64,000 bases of DNA from the NCBI GenBank assembly GCA_944472135.2, contig OX235270.1, positions 44,764,352-44,828,351 of the forward strand. Direction: 5' to 3'. A model generated the notes under the pieces. That model was not told the origin of the DNA. It did not search any database and saw only the letters and a list, made by a program, of their open reading frames with translations. A program made the position numbers and the translations under genes. Positions 1 through 10,550 of the stretch are shown here, piece after piece. How positions within the stretch are numbered: position 1 is the first letter of the stretch; every line of letters begins with the position of its first letter. The DNA comes from Trichobilharzia regenti. Its lineage: Eukaryota > Platyhelminthes > Trematoda > Strigeidida > Schistosomatidae.

Positions 1-935
1 TGTGCATTCAAGTCTCCAGAGAGCACTACGATATCCCTCCGACCCGCCTGTTTCAAGAGATCGCTGAGTTGGTAGTAGAACTCATCCTTCATTGCATCCG
101 GGCTGCAGTCCGTCGGTGCATAGGCAGAGACAACAAATATACACCACCTCTCTGACCTACCACTCCTTACTTTCGTATAACCTTCCAGCCTCACAGCATA
201 TAAACGACTGTTAATGGGAATCCAGTCGAGCAGTGCAGCTTTGGCTCTAGTGCTCAGTGTGACACCGATACCAGCTACGCCGGATCCCGACGCCACAGGG
301 TCCCCGGATAAGCACAGGTGGTACATACTACTAGAACCTCCAGATGGAGAGGATAGTCGAAGCACTTCATTGGGATCTTGAACACAGGTCTCCGAAATGC
401 AGCAGACAAGGATAGTTAGGCTTTCCAAAGTTCTTACCAACCCTGCCTGTTGTCCGATTTGCATCACCGTCCGAACATTTTAGGTGGCCAGCTTGAACGC
501 GGCACGCGGTTTCATGATATCTGTGTTAGATGTCACATTGAGGACTGATAGTTTTTTACTTCATTTCATTCATTGTGTGAGGGCTGAGATACTGCCCGGG
601 TGCCCAGACTGAAGCAGGTGGTTTTCTTAAGGGACCAACCCCCGAGCCTTTGACTTGGAGTCTAATCCACAAGGCAGCGGAGCAGCGTCAGGAGCTGCAT
701 TCCCATGGTTGATGGTGACCCATATGGGTTCATACGCCATTTGATCCGATCGGATACTAGAGCTCATGTACCTCATGGTAACTGCTTTTAGTCTAACCGC
801 TATCCAAATAACCTTCTTGACATGGTAGGACCTGCAGGGACATGAGTCCCAGTCAGTTTAGCTTGTTGGGTCACTGGGGTATTCAAGCCCGACCACCACG
901 GCAAGGTAGCAGTTGTCGGCCGGGGGTGAAGAAAT
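1..935 (-). mobile_element. RTE-clade (SR2-like) LINE, second copy: 5' UTR and endonuclease N-terminal part, cut by window edge
   Basis: Read on the minus strand, about 510 down to 1 encodes the start of an apurinic-type endonuclease: a segment resembling the N-V-R-T motif, a cysteine/serine-glutamate-threonine motif (C-I-S-E-T), and a segment ending S-G-D-L-N-A at the window edge, which is the canonical G-D-[FIL]-N-A metal-binding motif. A TAA interrupts the first motif near 480, so this copy is not intact. About 540-935 matches the region 5590-6285 upstream of the other RTE copy (shared blocks include the complement of a 'gacatggtaggacctgcagg'-type stretch at 817-836), so it is read as the 5' UTR. 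The rest of the element lies outside the window. Confidence 0.75.
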
Positions 936-2172
936 ATGACGATTGTTGGACGCCGGTAAGTATACCTATGTTCCGGAATCTGTCGAAAGGTGAAGATCTG
1001 ATCAATACACCCTCTTCCTGGCCTGAAACCTGCCTGGTTCTCTTGTCTTTGTTCCTTCCGAGAACGGCTTAGTCTACGCATTATTAGTGAGCCAAGAACT
1101 TCAGACACCATATTGGCCAAGCCAATCTTTTTGTGATTATCATAAGAGGACTTGTATATCGGGATAATCAAAGGCACACCAACCCGATGGGACCTGGGAT
1201 TCTCAGACGCTACCTGATATCTTACTTAATGCAGACAGTAAACTGGCTGCACCGTCGTGAAACACTTTAGGAGTCATTCCATCAGGTCCCACTGCTTTGC
1301 CTCATTTCAGACTAGTGACAGCTTTTGTAACCTTAGTTAGGGATGGAGAACCTGTGCTTATATCCCATTCAGGGAGGTGTTGGATGAATCGGCAGGTTGA
1401 GCGTGGCTGTAGGCCAATTAAGCTGCTCTTCAAAGTGTTCTCTCCAGCATTCCAGTCGTCTATCCTGGGAGCTAATTATGGTGTCATTTTTCTCAAAGCT
1501 TGTTTCACTTATCGTTTGCCTTTTACCACCTGTTTCCCTGATAAGTCTAAATAGTTGTCTGGTGTTACCAATCGCCAATTCACTTTCTATCTCCTTCGCT
1601 TTTGTTGCCCACCACTGTTCAAGGTCGTTATGAAGGCTTCTTGTTAGTTTGCGTTTGAGTAGCTTTCGCTCCTCATCATAATCGGAGCTCGCCGGAATCA
1701 GTCTTCTTGCGTCAATATGTTCGGATGAGGCGGTATAAATCCAATGGCTCTTACTAACTTTAGATTTTAGGTTACCAACAGCTTTTATAGCTGTGTCTAC
1801 AGATACCTGTATGTTGTACCAGGTTTCCTCAGGAGGGCTGCTGCTGTCGACCTCAGATAATCATTTCGCTATTTTTCCTTGAATAGGGACTCAGAGTTTT
1901 GATTTAGTTGAGGACGTAACTGCTCCGCTGCCAACAAATTTTTATGTCCGTTTAGACGTAAGCACAAATGTGCGCGAACCAGGGCGTAATCGGAGTCTAC
2001 GCACGTGTTACAGAAGGAGCGGCAGTCTTCTACTTACCCTTGCCAACAATACCGTATCGCTATGTAGTCTGTCTGAGTTTAGCGTCGATTTGGTGATAGA
2101 GGTCGCCAGGTTATACATTGTCTCTCTTTGTGCCTAAAGTTAGTGCTGACTAGGAACGGATGATTAACATAA
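936..2172 (-). mobile_element. RTE-clade (SR2-like) LINE, first copy: distal endonuclease, connector and start of reverse transcriptase
   Basis: The minus strand from about 2172 down encodes, with several frameshifts and stops, the remainder of the endonuclease (R-H-K-E-R-Q near 2120-2135), a connector (W-W-A-T-K-A-K-E-I-E-S-E-L near 1600, then W-R-E-H-F-E-E-Q-L-N-W near 1430) and the first reverse transcriptase motifs (Q-A-G-F-R-P-G-R-G-C-I-D-Q-I near 1000-1045). It stops at about 935, just before motif A, where the 5' UTR of the second copy begins. It is the continuation of 4944-6285, the two being separated by the CR1 insertion. It is broken and not expected to make protein. Confidence 0.72.
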
Positions 2173-4943
2173 CATAACATAAGCTTTATTCCAAATCAGT
2201 ACTTGTGATACAGAATGGAATTCTCAGCATTTTACTACAATATTGCATCCAGTTTTTTACATTAACAATAAATAAAGTTCTACATAGATTAAAGTTATCT
2301 CAACAACATATTAGTATGTCGGTAGCAAAGCCAAAATTAAAGTGTTTGAAGGTGTTAGAAAAGTAGATACTACTAGCATATTTACTGGCGTAAGCGATAG
2401 CAAAATGGTCGAGATATACAGAGTGTGAAAGAACGAACAAGAATGTTTTAAGTAGAGTTTGCAAGGAAGAGAGAAACAAAACAGCACATAACAAAAATAA
2501 ATACAGAATGAAGAGCGAGAAAACGTTGTACCTATAAATGATGTGAGTTGGAAAGACGAGATCCATTGGTTCTACTGACTATTTAATAAGTTAAAGGTTT
2601 CATGCCTGATGCATTCTTTATCGCACAGAACACGGGCTAGGTAGGGTATGGATGAGTTTTTGTACTTACTAGTGCGGGCATATAGTTTCCTATATAGGCT
2701 TCTTGTTTTCCCTGAAGAGATACATGGGGAGAGTTGTGAATGTAGAGGGTGTTGTGAGTCAGATAAAATGGATTTCGCCCATTTTTCACATGAGTCCATA
2801 TGCCTGTCCACCAGAATATTAACAAGCTGGCTAAGTGGCAAACTGCTTACCCTGCTGACAACCTTTAACATCCTACGTAATAAGGTATAGTCTTTCTTCA
2901 ATAGCCCAGGAAAGACTAAGGGGGAGCAATAGAGAATAATAGGCAGAATACGGGAGTTAACAAATTGTAGGAGTAAGGGTTGGGTTACACCAGAATGTCT
3001 TAACTTCTTGATGTAGAAGGTAAGACGGTATATTTTCTTGGAAATCGTCAAGATATGAGACGACCAGGAAAGATCAGAAGATAGAGTGACGCCTAGGTAT
3101 TTAATTTCCGACTTGGTTTCTATTTCACTGCCATCTATGTTGCACACCTCGTGAGTGCTAACCAGTTTGTTTAGGTCAGATTTATGCCTAAGGGTGAAAT
3201 TAACTGTTTGGCATTTGGAGGGGTTTAAGGTTAGACCGTTTTCCTTGGACCATTGGCTAATTTCCGATAAGAAGCCATTTAGTTTAGAGCAGTCACTTTG
3301 ACATTTGACAGGTAAAGATACAGTTAGGTCATCAGCATATTTGACAAAGTTAATGTCATTTGAAGACGGTAGGTCATGTAGGAAGAAAGAAAAGAGAAGT
3401 GGGGAGAGTACAGCACCTTGGGGGACACCAGCTTCTGTGAGCACAGCAGAGGAGGATTGGCCTTTGTATACGGTGTACTGCATTCTGTTTGAAAAGTAGG
3501 AATGCAACCAGTTAGTGACCCAGGACTCGGTTTGTGTCATGGAGAGCTTATTTAGCAAGAGACTTCTAGGTACAGAGTCGAAAGCAGAAGTAAAGTCAAG
3601 AAACGTGCAGCGGACATATTTGGCACCTTTGTCTAATGATGAGACAATACTGTTGTGTAAGACGGCTGCAGCGTCTAAAGTACTCCTACCCTGTCTGTAG
3701 GCAAATTGTTTGGGGTCTTCGAAGCTTTTAAGGGAGGGTTCGAGTTTAAGAAGTACTAGTTTTTCCATGAGCTTTAGAAACGGGGAAGTGATGGCGATGG
3801 GTCTGAACTTTACGTTCTTGCTATTTCCAGGTTTAGGGACAGGGACTATTTTAATGTCTTTCCATGGAACAGGTACAACGTTTTCGGAGAAAGAAGCATT
3901 TAGGATATTAGTTAGAGGAAAACATAAAGCATCTGCACATTGTTTTAGAACATATGCAGGTATGCTATCAGGGCCAAGACTATGTGAGGGCTTAAGAGTT
4001 TTAAGACATTTCAAAACATCGAGAGTATTGAAGTCCTGGAAGTTATCAGCTACAAGATTAGTAACGTTAGAAGTGGTTATAGTAGAAGGAGAGCGTAAAA
4101 AAGACAGATTAAGAGCATTAACATCACAAGAGGGAAAAACATTACATCGCTTACTTTTGCCAGTAATTTCATTGAAAAGTTTCCACATGCTGTTAGGAGA
4201 TTTGCATGATAAAAGTGTTTGGTTATAGATAGCATTAAGATTTTTGATTTCAGATTTGATTTGAGCATTAATCTTTTTAAGTCCTAACTTGTCTTTGCAT
4301 TTATATAACATTTCTTTTTGCCTGCGAAGTTGTTTGAGACGGGGAGACGAGAAGCGGTCGAGGCGTTTGAACAGTGTTTGTTTGGGACAGCATATGTCGA
4401 GGCAGAACTTAAGATAATCCATTATATTGGTGATTGAGTCATCTAATGTACTTTCATAGAATAGATCCCAGTTGGTATCTTTTAACATGCATCTTAGATT
4501 GAGTAAGTTGTCAGATGTGTAGCATCTTTCTTGTGCTCTCGTAGACAGGTGTGAGAAGATTTTAATATGTGTTTTGCTGTATATTTTTGGCAAAACGCGG
4601 ACAATGCAGTGATCGGAGTTATGTATCGGTGAACGTCTACGTGTTTCATATACTCCTTCGTCATTAGTAAAAACGAGGTCGAGTGTTTTGTCAAGTCGAG
4701 TGGGAAATTTGACTATGTTTGTGTGACCAAGAGCTTCAAGAAAGGAGCAATCCGATGTGTTGAAGTCTCCAGTAATAACGGATAGAGAGTTGTCGAAGTT
4801 GGCAGCAGCAAACATGGTGAATTCATCAGCAAAATTAGATAGATCAGATGGAGAGCAACTAGGAGAAATGTACATGTTTGTAATATAGATTTGTTATATT
4901 TGGGGATATGTTTAGGGCGGCATTTGACAGTAATACAGTCAAC
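2173..4943 (-). mobile_element. CR1-clade LINE (SR1-like), 5'-truncated, inserted in an RTE
   Basis: The element encodes the C-terminal part of an endonuclease and a full reverse transcriptase on the minus strand (see the ORF at 2572-4875). Its 3' end, at the low-coordinate side, has an AATAAA signal followed by three repeats of a TTATG-type pentamer at about 2170-2190, typical of CR1 3' ends. On both sides RTE coding sequence resumes almost seamlessly: an L-L-Q-F-C segment ends near 4944 and N-H-P-F-L-V-S-T-N-F resumes near 2170. The first endonuclease half and any ORF1 are missing. Its first ~60 codons are in another frame, with a frameshift near 4890. Confidence 0.85.
2572..4875 (-). CDS. 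CR1-type LINE polyprotein: endonuclease C-terminus plus reverse transcriptase
   Basis: A 767-codon open frame without internal stops. Residues ~30-95 hold the end of an endonuclease/exonuclease/phosphatase domain: G-D-F-N near residue 36, L-D-L-V-F-T-N near 65 and S-D-H-C near 87, the last carrying the catalytic histidine. Residues ~285-600 are a non-LTR reverse transcriptase: a G-P-D-S-I-P segment, R-P-I-A-I-T-S, motif A F-L-D-F-T-S-A-F-D, motif B G-V-P-Q-G-A-V-L-S-P and catalytic F-V-K-Y-A-D-D. It would copy element RNA at a nicked target, but the start methionine is internal to the endonuclease and the N-terminal catalytic part is absent, so autonomous activity is unlikely. The unbroken frame suggests a fairly recent insertion. 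Confidence 0.85.
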   Translation of the reverse strand: MYISPSCSPSDLSNFADEFTMFAAANFDNSLSVITGDFNTSDCSFLEALGHTNIVKFPTRLDKTLDLVFTNDEGVYETRRRSPIHNSDHCIVRVLPKIYSKTHIKIFSHLSTRAQERCYTSDNLLNLRCMLKDTNWDLFYESTLDDSITNIMDYLKFCLDICCPKQTLFKRLDRFSSPRLKQLRRQKEMLYKCKDKLGLKKINAQIKSEIKNLNAIYNQTLLSCKSPNSMWKLFNEITGKSKRCNVFPSCDVNALNLSFLRSPSTITTSNVTNLVADNFQDFNTLDVLKCLKTLKPSHSLGPDSIPAYVLKQCADALCFPLTNILNASFSENVVPVPWKDIKIVPVPKPGNSKNVKFRPIAITSPFLKLMEKLVLLKLEPSLKSFEDPKQFAYRQGRSTLDAAAVLHNSIVSSLDKGAKYVRCTFLDFTSAFDSVPRSLLLNKLSMTQTESWVTNWLHSYFSNRMQYTVYKGQSSSAVLTEAGVPQGAVLSPLLFSFFLHDLPSSNDINFVKYADDLTVSLPVKCQSDCSKLNGFLSEISQWSKENGLTLNPSKCQTVNFTLRHKSDLNKLVSTHEVCNIDGSEIETKSEIKYLGVTLSSDLSWSSHILTISKKIYRLTFYIKKLRHSGVTQPLLLQFVNSRILPIILYCSPLVFPGLLKKDYTLLRRMLKVVSRVSSLPLSQLVNILVDRHMDSCEKWAKSILSDSQHPLHSQLSPCISSGKTRSLYRKLYARTSKYKNSSIPYLARVLCDKECIRHETFNLLNSQ

Positions 4944-6285
4944 AGAACTGTAGAAGACTATCACCGTTGTCGGTTCGTGTTCAGGGAACTCAGTATTTGC
5001 CACCAATGTACTTCTCATTCCGGCAAAACTTCCCTACTGGGGCATTAAAGTCACCTGCCAAAACAACTATAGCTAAGCGTTTTGCTTTTTGCAGCAAATT
5101 AGTTTCTGGTAAAAATCATCCTTTAGTATAACTGAACTGCAGTTTATTGGGGCGTGAGCGGAGATTATGAGAAGACAACGATGAGTAAAGCCATCTTTCC
5201 CTCTAACGGACCCACTCAGATGGACCGCACACATACAACTATCCACTAGGGTCCAATCAAGAAGTAATGTTTCTGTCCTAACACTCAGTGCTACTCTTAC
5301 ACCTGCAAGTCCTCGTGAAATAGCTGAGGAGTCTCCTGACACCCTTAAAATGAGTTTTGCAAATTCACTTTGTCGGCCGGGTGGGATAAGTGAATGACCA
5401 CACTCAGGTCTTGTATGCGTGTCTCCGAAACACGGCATACATCTATGGCTAGGGATGCCAGAGTTCTTGACAGTGATGCCTGTTGTCCGATTTGGCAGAG
5501 GGTCCTGGCGTTAAATGCTCCTATATGAAGTTGGCGACGTGGCTTTAAGAGGCTGTCGGGATTGTTTCTATGGCTCATCGTTGTTTGTGGTCATGAAGTG
5601 AAGTGAAGATGACTCATTAGCCTGCAAAATAGTACTAACTGTAGTAGGAAAGTAATATGATGAGGGTGATGTGAATAAAGGAGAATGATGCTCAGGAGGG
5701 CTTCATGTGCCTTAGGAAGTGTGTGGGCGGTTGTTACTTCCCGGCTACCCACACCATGAAAGTTTATTGATTCTTCGGGTACCTAAAACAGAAACAGGGT
5801 TGGTGTTGCGTGACTGCAGAGCGTAGGGACAACTGCTTGAGGCCGGTCACCCATGGTCTGTTCGAGCTGGCTTTCTGATTTGATTCCGTTTTAGTGACTG
5901 ACCGTCAGTTATGCACCACCGTAGAGTAAGTCTGGATGCACAATTATTGGGGTAGACCTTTTTTAACCTACTCCCTCCAGAATGGAGAGACAGCATGGCT
6001 GGCATTCTGGTAGTCTTAAGGAAGCACCTCACTGCTGTTACATTTCTGTTCTCCAGCAGTACGACTTCGTCCACGGACCCCCAGAGTAGTGTAAGAAATT
6101 TCTTACACTGTACCGGTACCTGGTTTTAGTCTAAACACTATCCTTACAATCTTCCTGTCATGGTAAGACCTGTAGGAACAATACTTCCAGCCAGTGTAGA
6201 TTGTTGGGTCATTGCAATATGCGGGCCCGACCACCACCTCAAGGTAGCAGCTATCGGTTAGGACTATCTTCTGGATGTAATTAAG
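4944..6285 (-). mobile_element. RTE-clade (SR2-like) LINE, first copy: 5' UTR and endonuclease N-terminal half
   Basis: Minus-strand frames at 5345-5578 and 5073-5438 give the endonuclease start: G-A-F-N-A-R-T-L-C-Q-I-G, then V-S-E-T-R-I-Q-D, then L-L-L-D-W and I-S-A-H-A-P. A segment near 5040-5065 gives L-A-G-D-F-N-A-P-V-G, the metal-binding motif. A frameshift near 4995 precedes R-T-D-N-G-D-S-L-L-Q-F-C, after which CR1 sequence starts. From about 5590 to 6285 there is no long frame; this part resembles 540-935 and is taken as the 5' UTR. The outer boundary near 6285 is approximate. Confidence 0.75.
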
Positions 6286-7575
6286 GTGTTCTAATCGCTT
6301 GCCTCACGATACGACGAAATGGATTCACCTGTATTTCTAAACCCTGATATCTAAAATATATCAGAGTCATCAATGGGTTTTCATTTCTATTATCGGCTGC
6401 AGGTCAATACCGTCAACCTCTAAATGTTCATTATCACAAGAGACATCAGTGAAATAAACCAGTGTTGGCGAAAGTAAGTATCGTTGTTGAAGGATGTGCA
6501 TTAATATTTCTATATTAATCGAGTACTTCGAACTTACTGTTATAATATGCATTAAATTATATCTAGGAATAATGATTCATCTAACTGGTGAATATAAATA
6601 ATCCCATAATAGGGCATATCACTCAACTATTTCACAACAAATTTCCATCAGTCACGCTTTCCTGTTATTTCAGATACTATTTAAAGATAATTTTAACTTC
6701 ACTCATAACTAGTGAAACAGCCAAAATGCAGCTTTCCAAAACATATGGAGAATTCATTTTATACGAAGTACATCAACTAGACAGTGAAAATAAGACGAAA
6801 ATATAGAGTAAAAAATTCCAATTCAATATAGTTTCTCAAAAAGAAAGAAATCATTGAAAAAAGAAGCAAAACCAGCTCGATTCCCAGAAATAAACATAAA
6901 AAAACGCTCAAAACACTATTCAAATCCATTAGGATAGAGATAGACAATCGTGCATTGGGCGCTGATGTGACTCACGAAAAGGGCGAGGTGATGAAAGTAT
7001 TTAGGACTTTCACTTCCTTCCCATGGAATCGGAGTCTATCTGAAACGGTCAGTTTGCATTATCGTGGATTTTTAACAAATGTGAACCTGATGTGATGTTT
7101 GCTATTTAGCTCTTCAAATACTACTTCATTGTCTAAGGAGATGTTAAGTGCTACCAAACACTTTTAGCAGAATCAACATTTATATGCAATTATTTGTGTA
7201 TATCACGTCAGAATCGAAGACGATGAGCGCATTGTACTAATAGTGCTGAGATTTCGTTAGCAATCAGCCTATTAGGAGAGATATAACTTCAGAATCAAGT
7301 GGAGTGAACACAGTGAGTGCATCGAAATATCTCACGACCTGTCCTTAAACTAGAAGACGAGGTTACGTCATTCATGAATTCGACAGATGACAACCACATG
7401 CTAAACATGTTTAGAATTGTACTCAATCATGTCCAGCGTCATAGTCTTCAACTGAAACGCATATGTAATCCACATAATAAAGATCAACGAAGCTATTACT
7501 TGGTAACAAATAAGTCAGTGTGTGAAACAATAAAGTCAAATAGGTTCTGGTCCATTAGTAAACCTATAATATAAC
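6286..7575. other. Unassigned AT-rich DNA
   Basis: Only short frames are present (for example 6588-6806 and 7317-7574, plus strand), with no recognisable motif or splice arrangement. I see no RNA gene or known repeat here. Confidence 0.5.
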
Positions 7576-7880
7576 AATAATAAAAACAGCTTTATTCCAA
7601 AGAGTGTTTGTGGTAAAGGTATTGAATTTTCAATGTACATTACAATATTGCATCCAATTACCTCAAAAATTTCATAAAATTTTAAGACCAAAAAGCAACA
7701 ACCAAAAAAAAACGATAAATAAAAAGAAAAGTGCTGCGTTAACATATAGGGCAATGCACCACAGGATAGGAAATATAAAATCAGAGTGTAAAAGATGATG
7801 TCAACAACGACATAATATTAAGGAAGAAAGAAAAACAAAAACAAATGGTACAATTTCATAGAGGGCCGAAGTAAGTCAGA
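7576..7880 (-). mobile_element. CR1-type LINE 3' end, severely 5'-truncated
   Basis: On the minus strand the segment ends in GGAATAAAGCT followed by a short ATT-rich tail, and carries the same TGGATGCAATATTGTA block as the 3' end of the CR1 at 2173-2300. No coding sequence remains. It directly abuts the left end of the tandem array, and its 5' limit near 7880 is uncertain. Confidence 0.65.
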
Positions 7881-8025
7881 TAGGACAGCAGAAGAAATGA
7901 GATGATACAGCATAGAAGTGTTGGAAACCTGTTTAGAAGCAAGTGGAATGGAGGTCTACTCTGGAAATCGTTAACTTCACAATCGGTAGCCTACTCCATT
8001 CACTCAGTCGTCAATCACGAGCACG

Positions 8026-8433
8026 TTTAATGACTGTTTAGTAATTGATGTCAGCATATGCAAGCACAAGGAGATCTACAAGGCGCTGGTGTGGGTTCCA
8101 CCAGGTATGCACACTAGAAAGAAAGAGAGGAGAGCCAGCCTACTGGACACGAGATGGAGAAGAAGAGTCGATGAAGGTTCAGACGACTATCTAGTTCAGG
8201 GAACCCTCAAGATCATGTTGGAAGCCTTCAGAGAAGCCGGAGGCAGACCACAATTCAAGTTCAACACTCACAAGAAATCGGTGCACGAAACTACAAAGAA
8301 CACTCTCACTGAAGTCATCAGGAGAAAGTAGGAGGCGATAAACAACATCATCGAGGGAAGCTATGTGGGAGAACACTGCAACTCTCTGAGAAGGCTCTGG
8401 AAGAGAACCTGCATAGAAATCTGTGGTGATTGA
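8026..8433 (+). pseudogene. RTE endonuclease C-terminal fragment in unit 1
   Basis: One reading frame with a single TAG (8329-8331) encodes F-N-D-C-L-V-I-D-V, H-K-E-I-Y-K-A-L, a G-S-D-D-Y-L-V motif and a connector with F-K-F-N-T. It aligns with the equivalent part of the RTE at 46780-47200 (F-N-E-L-V-I-G-G, H-K-D-I-H-K-A, G-S-D-H-Y-L-I, A-K-F-N-T). The catalytic histidine of G-S-D-H is replaced by aspartate. It cannot be an active endonuclease. Confidence 0.7.
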
Positions 8434-8541
8434 CAATTTCTATCACTGTATTGTTTAAATACTTACTGTTGTTTGCTAATATATTTCTTATATGAATTGA
8501 AATATAATTCCGCCAAATAAAAATTCCTAAATTCGTCCTAG

Positions 8542-9255
8542 ATTCATCTACGAAGCACTTTCCGTTTTCGGGGTGCTAAGTGTCATGAATGTGGTAAAAT
8601 TGGGCACATAAAGTCTGTTTGCAGAAGCTCAAATACTTATGCTACTCAGAATTCTCATGATTCTCCAAAACTGTCTGGTAAAATGAAGTCAATGTCTCTT
8701 TCAACCTTTCACAATACTCAATCTCTTCTAATGAGAACCTTCACTACAAGTTCAGGCAAGTCTCACTGTTTTATAATTGATACTGGGAGTAGTGAATCTA
8801 CAATTTCTAAGAAAGATTTACTATCGCTTTGTAAGCATGACCAGGTGGACCCTACTAGTAGTTCAATTACAGGCATAACTGGTCATAAACTACCTCTTAT
8901 TGGTGCTACTGACATTTGTTTGAAATCAGACAGTCGTAATTTTGTGAATATCCCCTTTCTTGTTAGTGAATATGGTCCATCTTTATTGGGATTAAAAGCC
9001 CTTAGATTGTTGAATGTCGAAACGTCATTTTGTACTGAGTTGTTTGATGAATCTTTGTTCAGACAATTAGTTCTCCAATGTTCAAAGAGTGTAGGTGGCA
9101 TGAAGATTCAGCCCATCCATCTTGAAATAGAGGGTGATCCTATCTTCCTGAAGCGGCGAATAATTCCATATGGTTTGCGAGACACAGTTAAGAAAGGGTT
9201 AGACTGTTTGATTTCACTTCAGATGCTAGTTCTCCGTAAACCCTTACAGAGCTGA
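8542..9255 (+). pseudogene. Ty3/Gypsy zinc knuckle plus aspartic protease fragment, unit 1
   Basis: Open frame of 238 codons including the stop, bounded upstream by a TAG at 8539-8541; the first ATG in frame is at 8683. It begins with a CCHC zinc knuckle (C-H-E-C-G-K-I-G-H-I-K-S-V-C, as at the end of gag). An aspartic protease follows, with I-I-D-T-G-S-S-E-S holding the catalytic D-T-G and G-P-S-L-L-G-L near its end. It then enters the start of reverse transcriptase (I-P-Y-G-L-R-D) and breaks off in unrelated sequence. No LTR, gag core, RT or integrase is present. Whether the fragment is ever translated cannot be told. Confidence 0.8.
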
Positions 9256-10034
9256 ATGAGTTTAAGTAGAATCCGTCAATTAGTCGGCCATACTTTCCGG
9301 GGAAATACTTGCCGACCAGATATCGCCACAGAATGAATCCAGTCAAAAGCGGAAATTAGGTCAGGAGATGTGAGAAGATTTGGACTAGAGTGAGTATGCT
9401 TGTGCTTAAGAACGTATCTAGCGTAAAGCTCACCTGGTCTCCTCGGACTTGCTTTCCCAAGCCACAGTTCGTCTTCGCAAACGTGCTGTACTAATCGAGC
9501 TGATCGATCAGTGGTAATCACTGGAGGAATATTTTCCTTTCTTATAGACTGAAACGACCAACATCAGTTCGATGGACTCATCTCACATCTCCTTAGGCTA
9601 GCTAGTGAACCGAAAACTTCAAAAACGAGTAGTGAAAGCTAGACATAACAGTAAAGAAAACTTCCTTCTCGATGGACCATTTATCCCTCTGGAATTCTGG
9701 AGAACGATTGACGCCGGTCGGTGAAAGCCTTCGAGAAACCAGTCGACCAACGTGTCTTCTCTTGACGAAATCAAAAGTAAGCATTTAGACATGGAATGAC
9801 CACGTTATTCTTGGGGCTGGCGGAATGGTAGGTTGGTTGGTTGGTTGGTTTGTTGTTTGGCTGGCTGGCTGGCTGGCTGGCAAGTTAGCTCTGATTGCAG
9901 AAGAAATGAGATGATACGGCATAGAAGTGTTGGAAACCTGTTTAGAAGCAAGTGGAATGGAGGTCTACTCTGGAAATCGTTAACTTCACAATCGGTAGCC
10001 TACTCCATTCACTCAGTCGGCAATCACGAGCACG

Positions 10035-10442
10035 TTTAATGACTGTTTAGTAATTGATGTCAGCATATGCAAGCACAAGGAGATCTACAAGGCGCTGGTG
10101 TGGGTTCCACCAGGTATGCACACTAGAAAGAAAGAGAGGAGAGCCAGCCTACTGGACACGAGATGGAGAAGAAGAGTCGATGAAGGTTCAGACGACTATC
10201 TAGTTCAGGGAACCCTCAAGATCATGTTGGAAGCCTTCAGAGAAGCCGGAGGCAGACCACAATTCAAGTTCAACACTCACAAGAAATCGGTGCACGAAAC
10301 TACAAAGAACACTCTCACTGAAGTCATCAGGAGAAAGTAGGAGGCGATAAACAACATCATCGAGGGAAGCTATGTGGGAGAACACTGCAACTCTCTGAGA
10401 AGGCTCTGGAAGAGAACCTGCATAGAAATCTGTGGTGATTGA
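10035..10442 (+). pseudogene. RTE endonuclease C-terminal fragment in unit 2
   Basis: Same frame, stop and G-S-D-D-Y-L-V change as the unit 1 copy; the 80-codon segment after the internal GTG is identical in peptide sequence. Confidence 0.7.
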
Positions 10443-10550
10443 CAATTTCTATCACTGTATTGTTTAAATACTTACTGTTGTTTGCTAATATATTTCTTAT
10501 ATGAATTGAAATATAATTCCTCCAAATAAAAATTCCTAAATTCGTCCTAG

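Larger units (their letters stand above)
7888..9896 (+). repeat. Array unit 1
   Basis: First unit, 2009 bases. It carries the 'cagtcgtcaat' (8006-8016) and 'ttccgcc' (8508-8514) variants also found in units 5-7, and uniquely an S-S-E-S instead of S-T-E-S sequence after the protease D-T-G. GGTT/GGCT tract at about 9831-9881. Confidence 0.93.

Noticed and set aside
3710..4228. 172-codon plus-strand frame
   Set aside because: Lies antisense to the CR1 reverse transcriptase frame and has no motif.
8191..8436. 81-codon minus-strand frame over the RTE fragment
   Set aside because: It is the complement of sequence that aligns in the plus frame with RTE endonuclease; a shadow.
9276..9521. 81-codon minus-strand frame repeated in every array unit
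   Set aside because: Its repetition follows only from the unit being duplicated; no recognisable motif and no support for a start.
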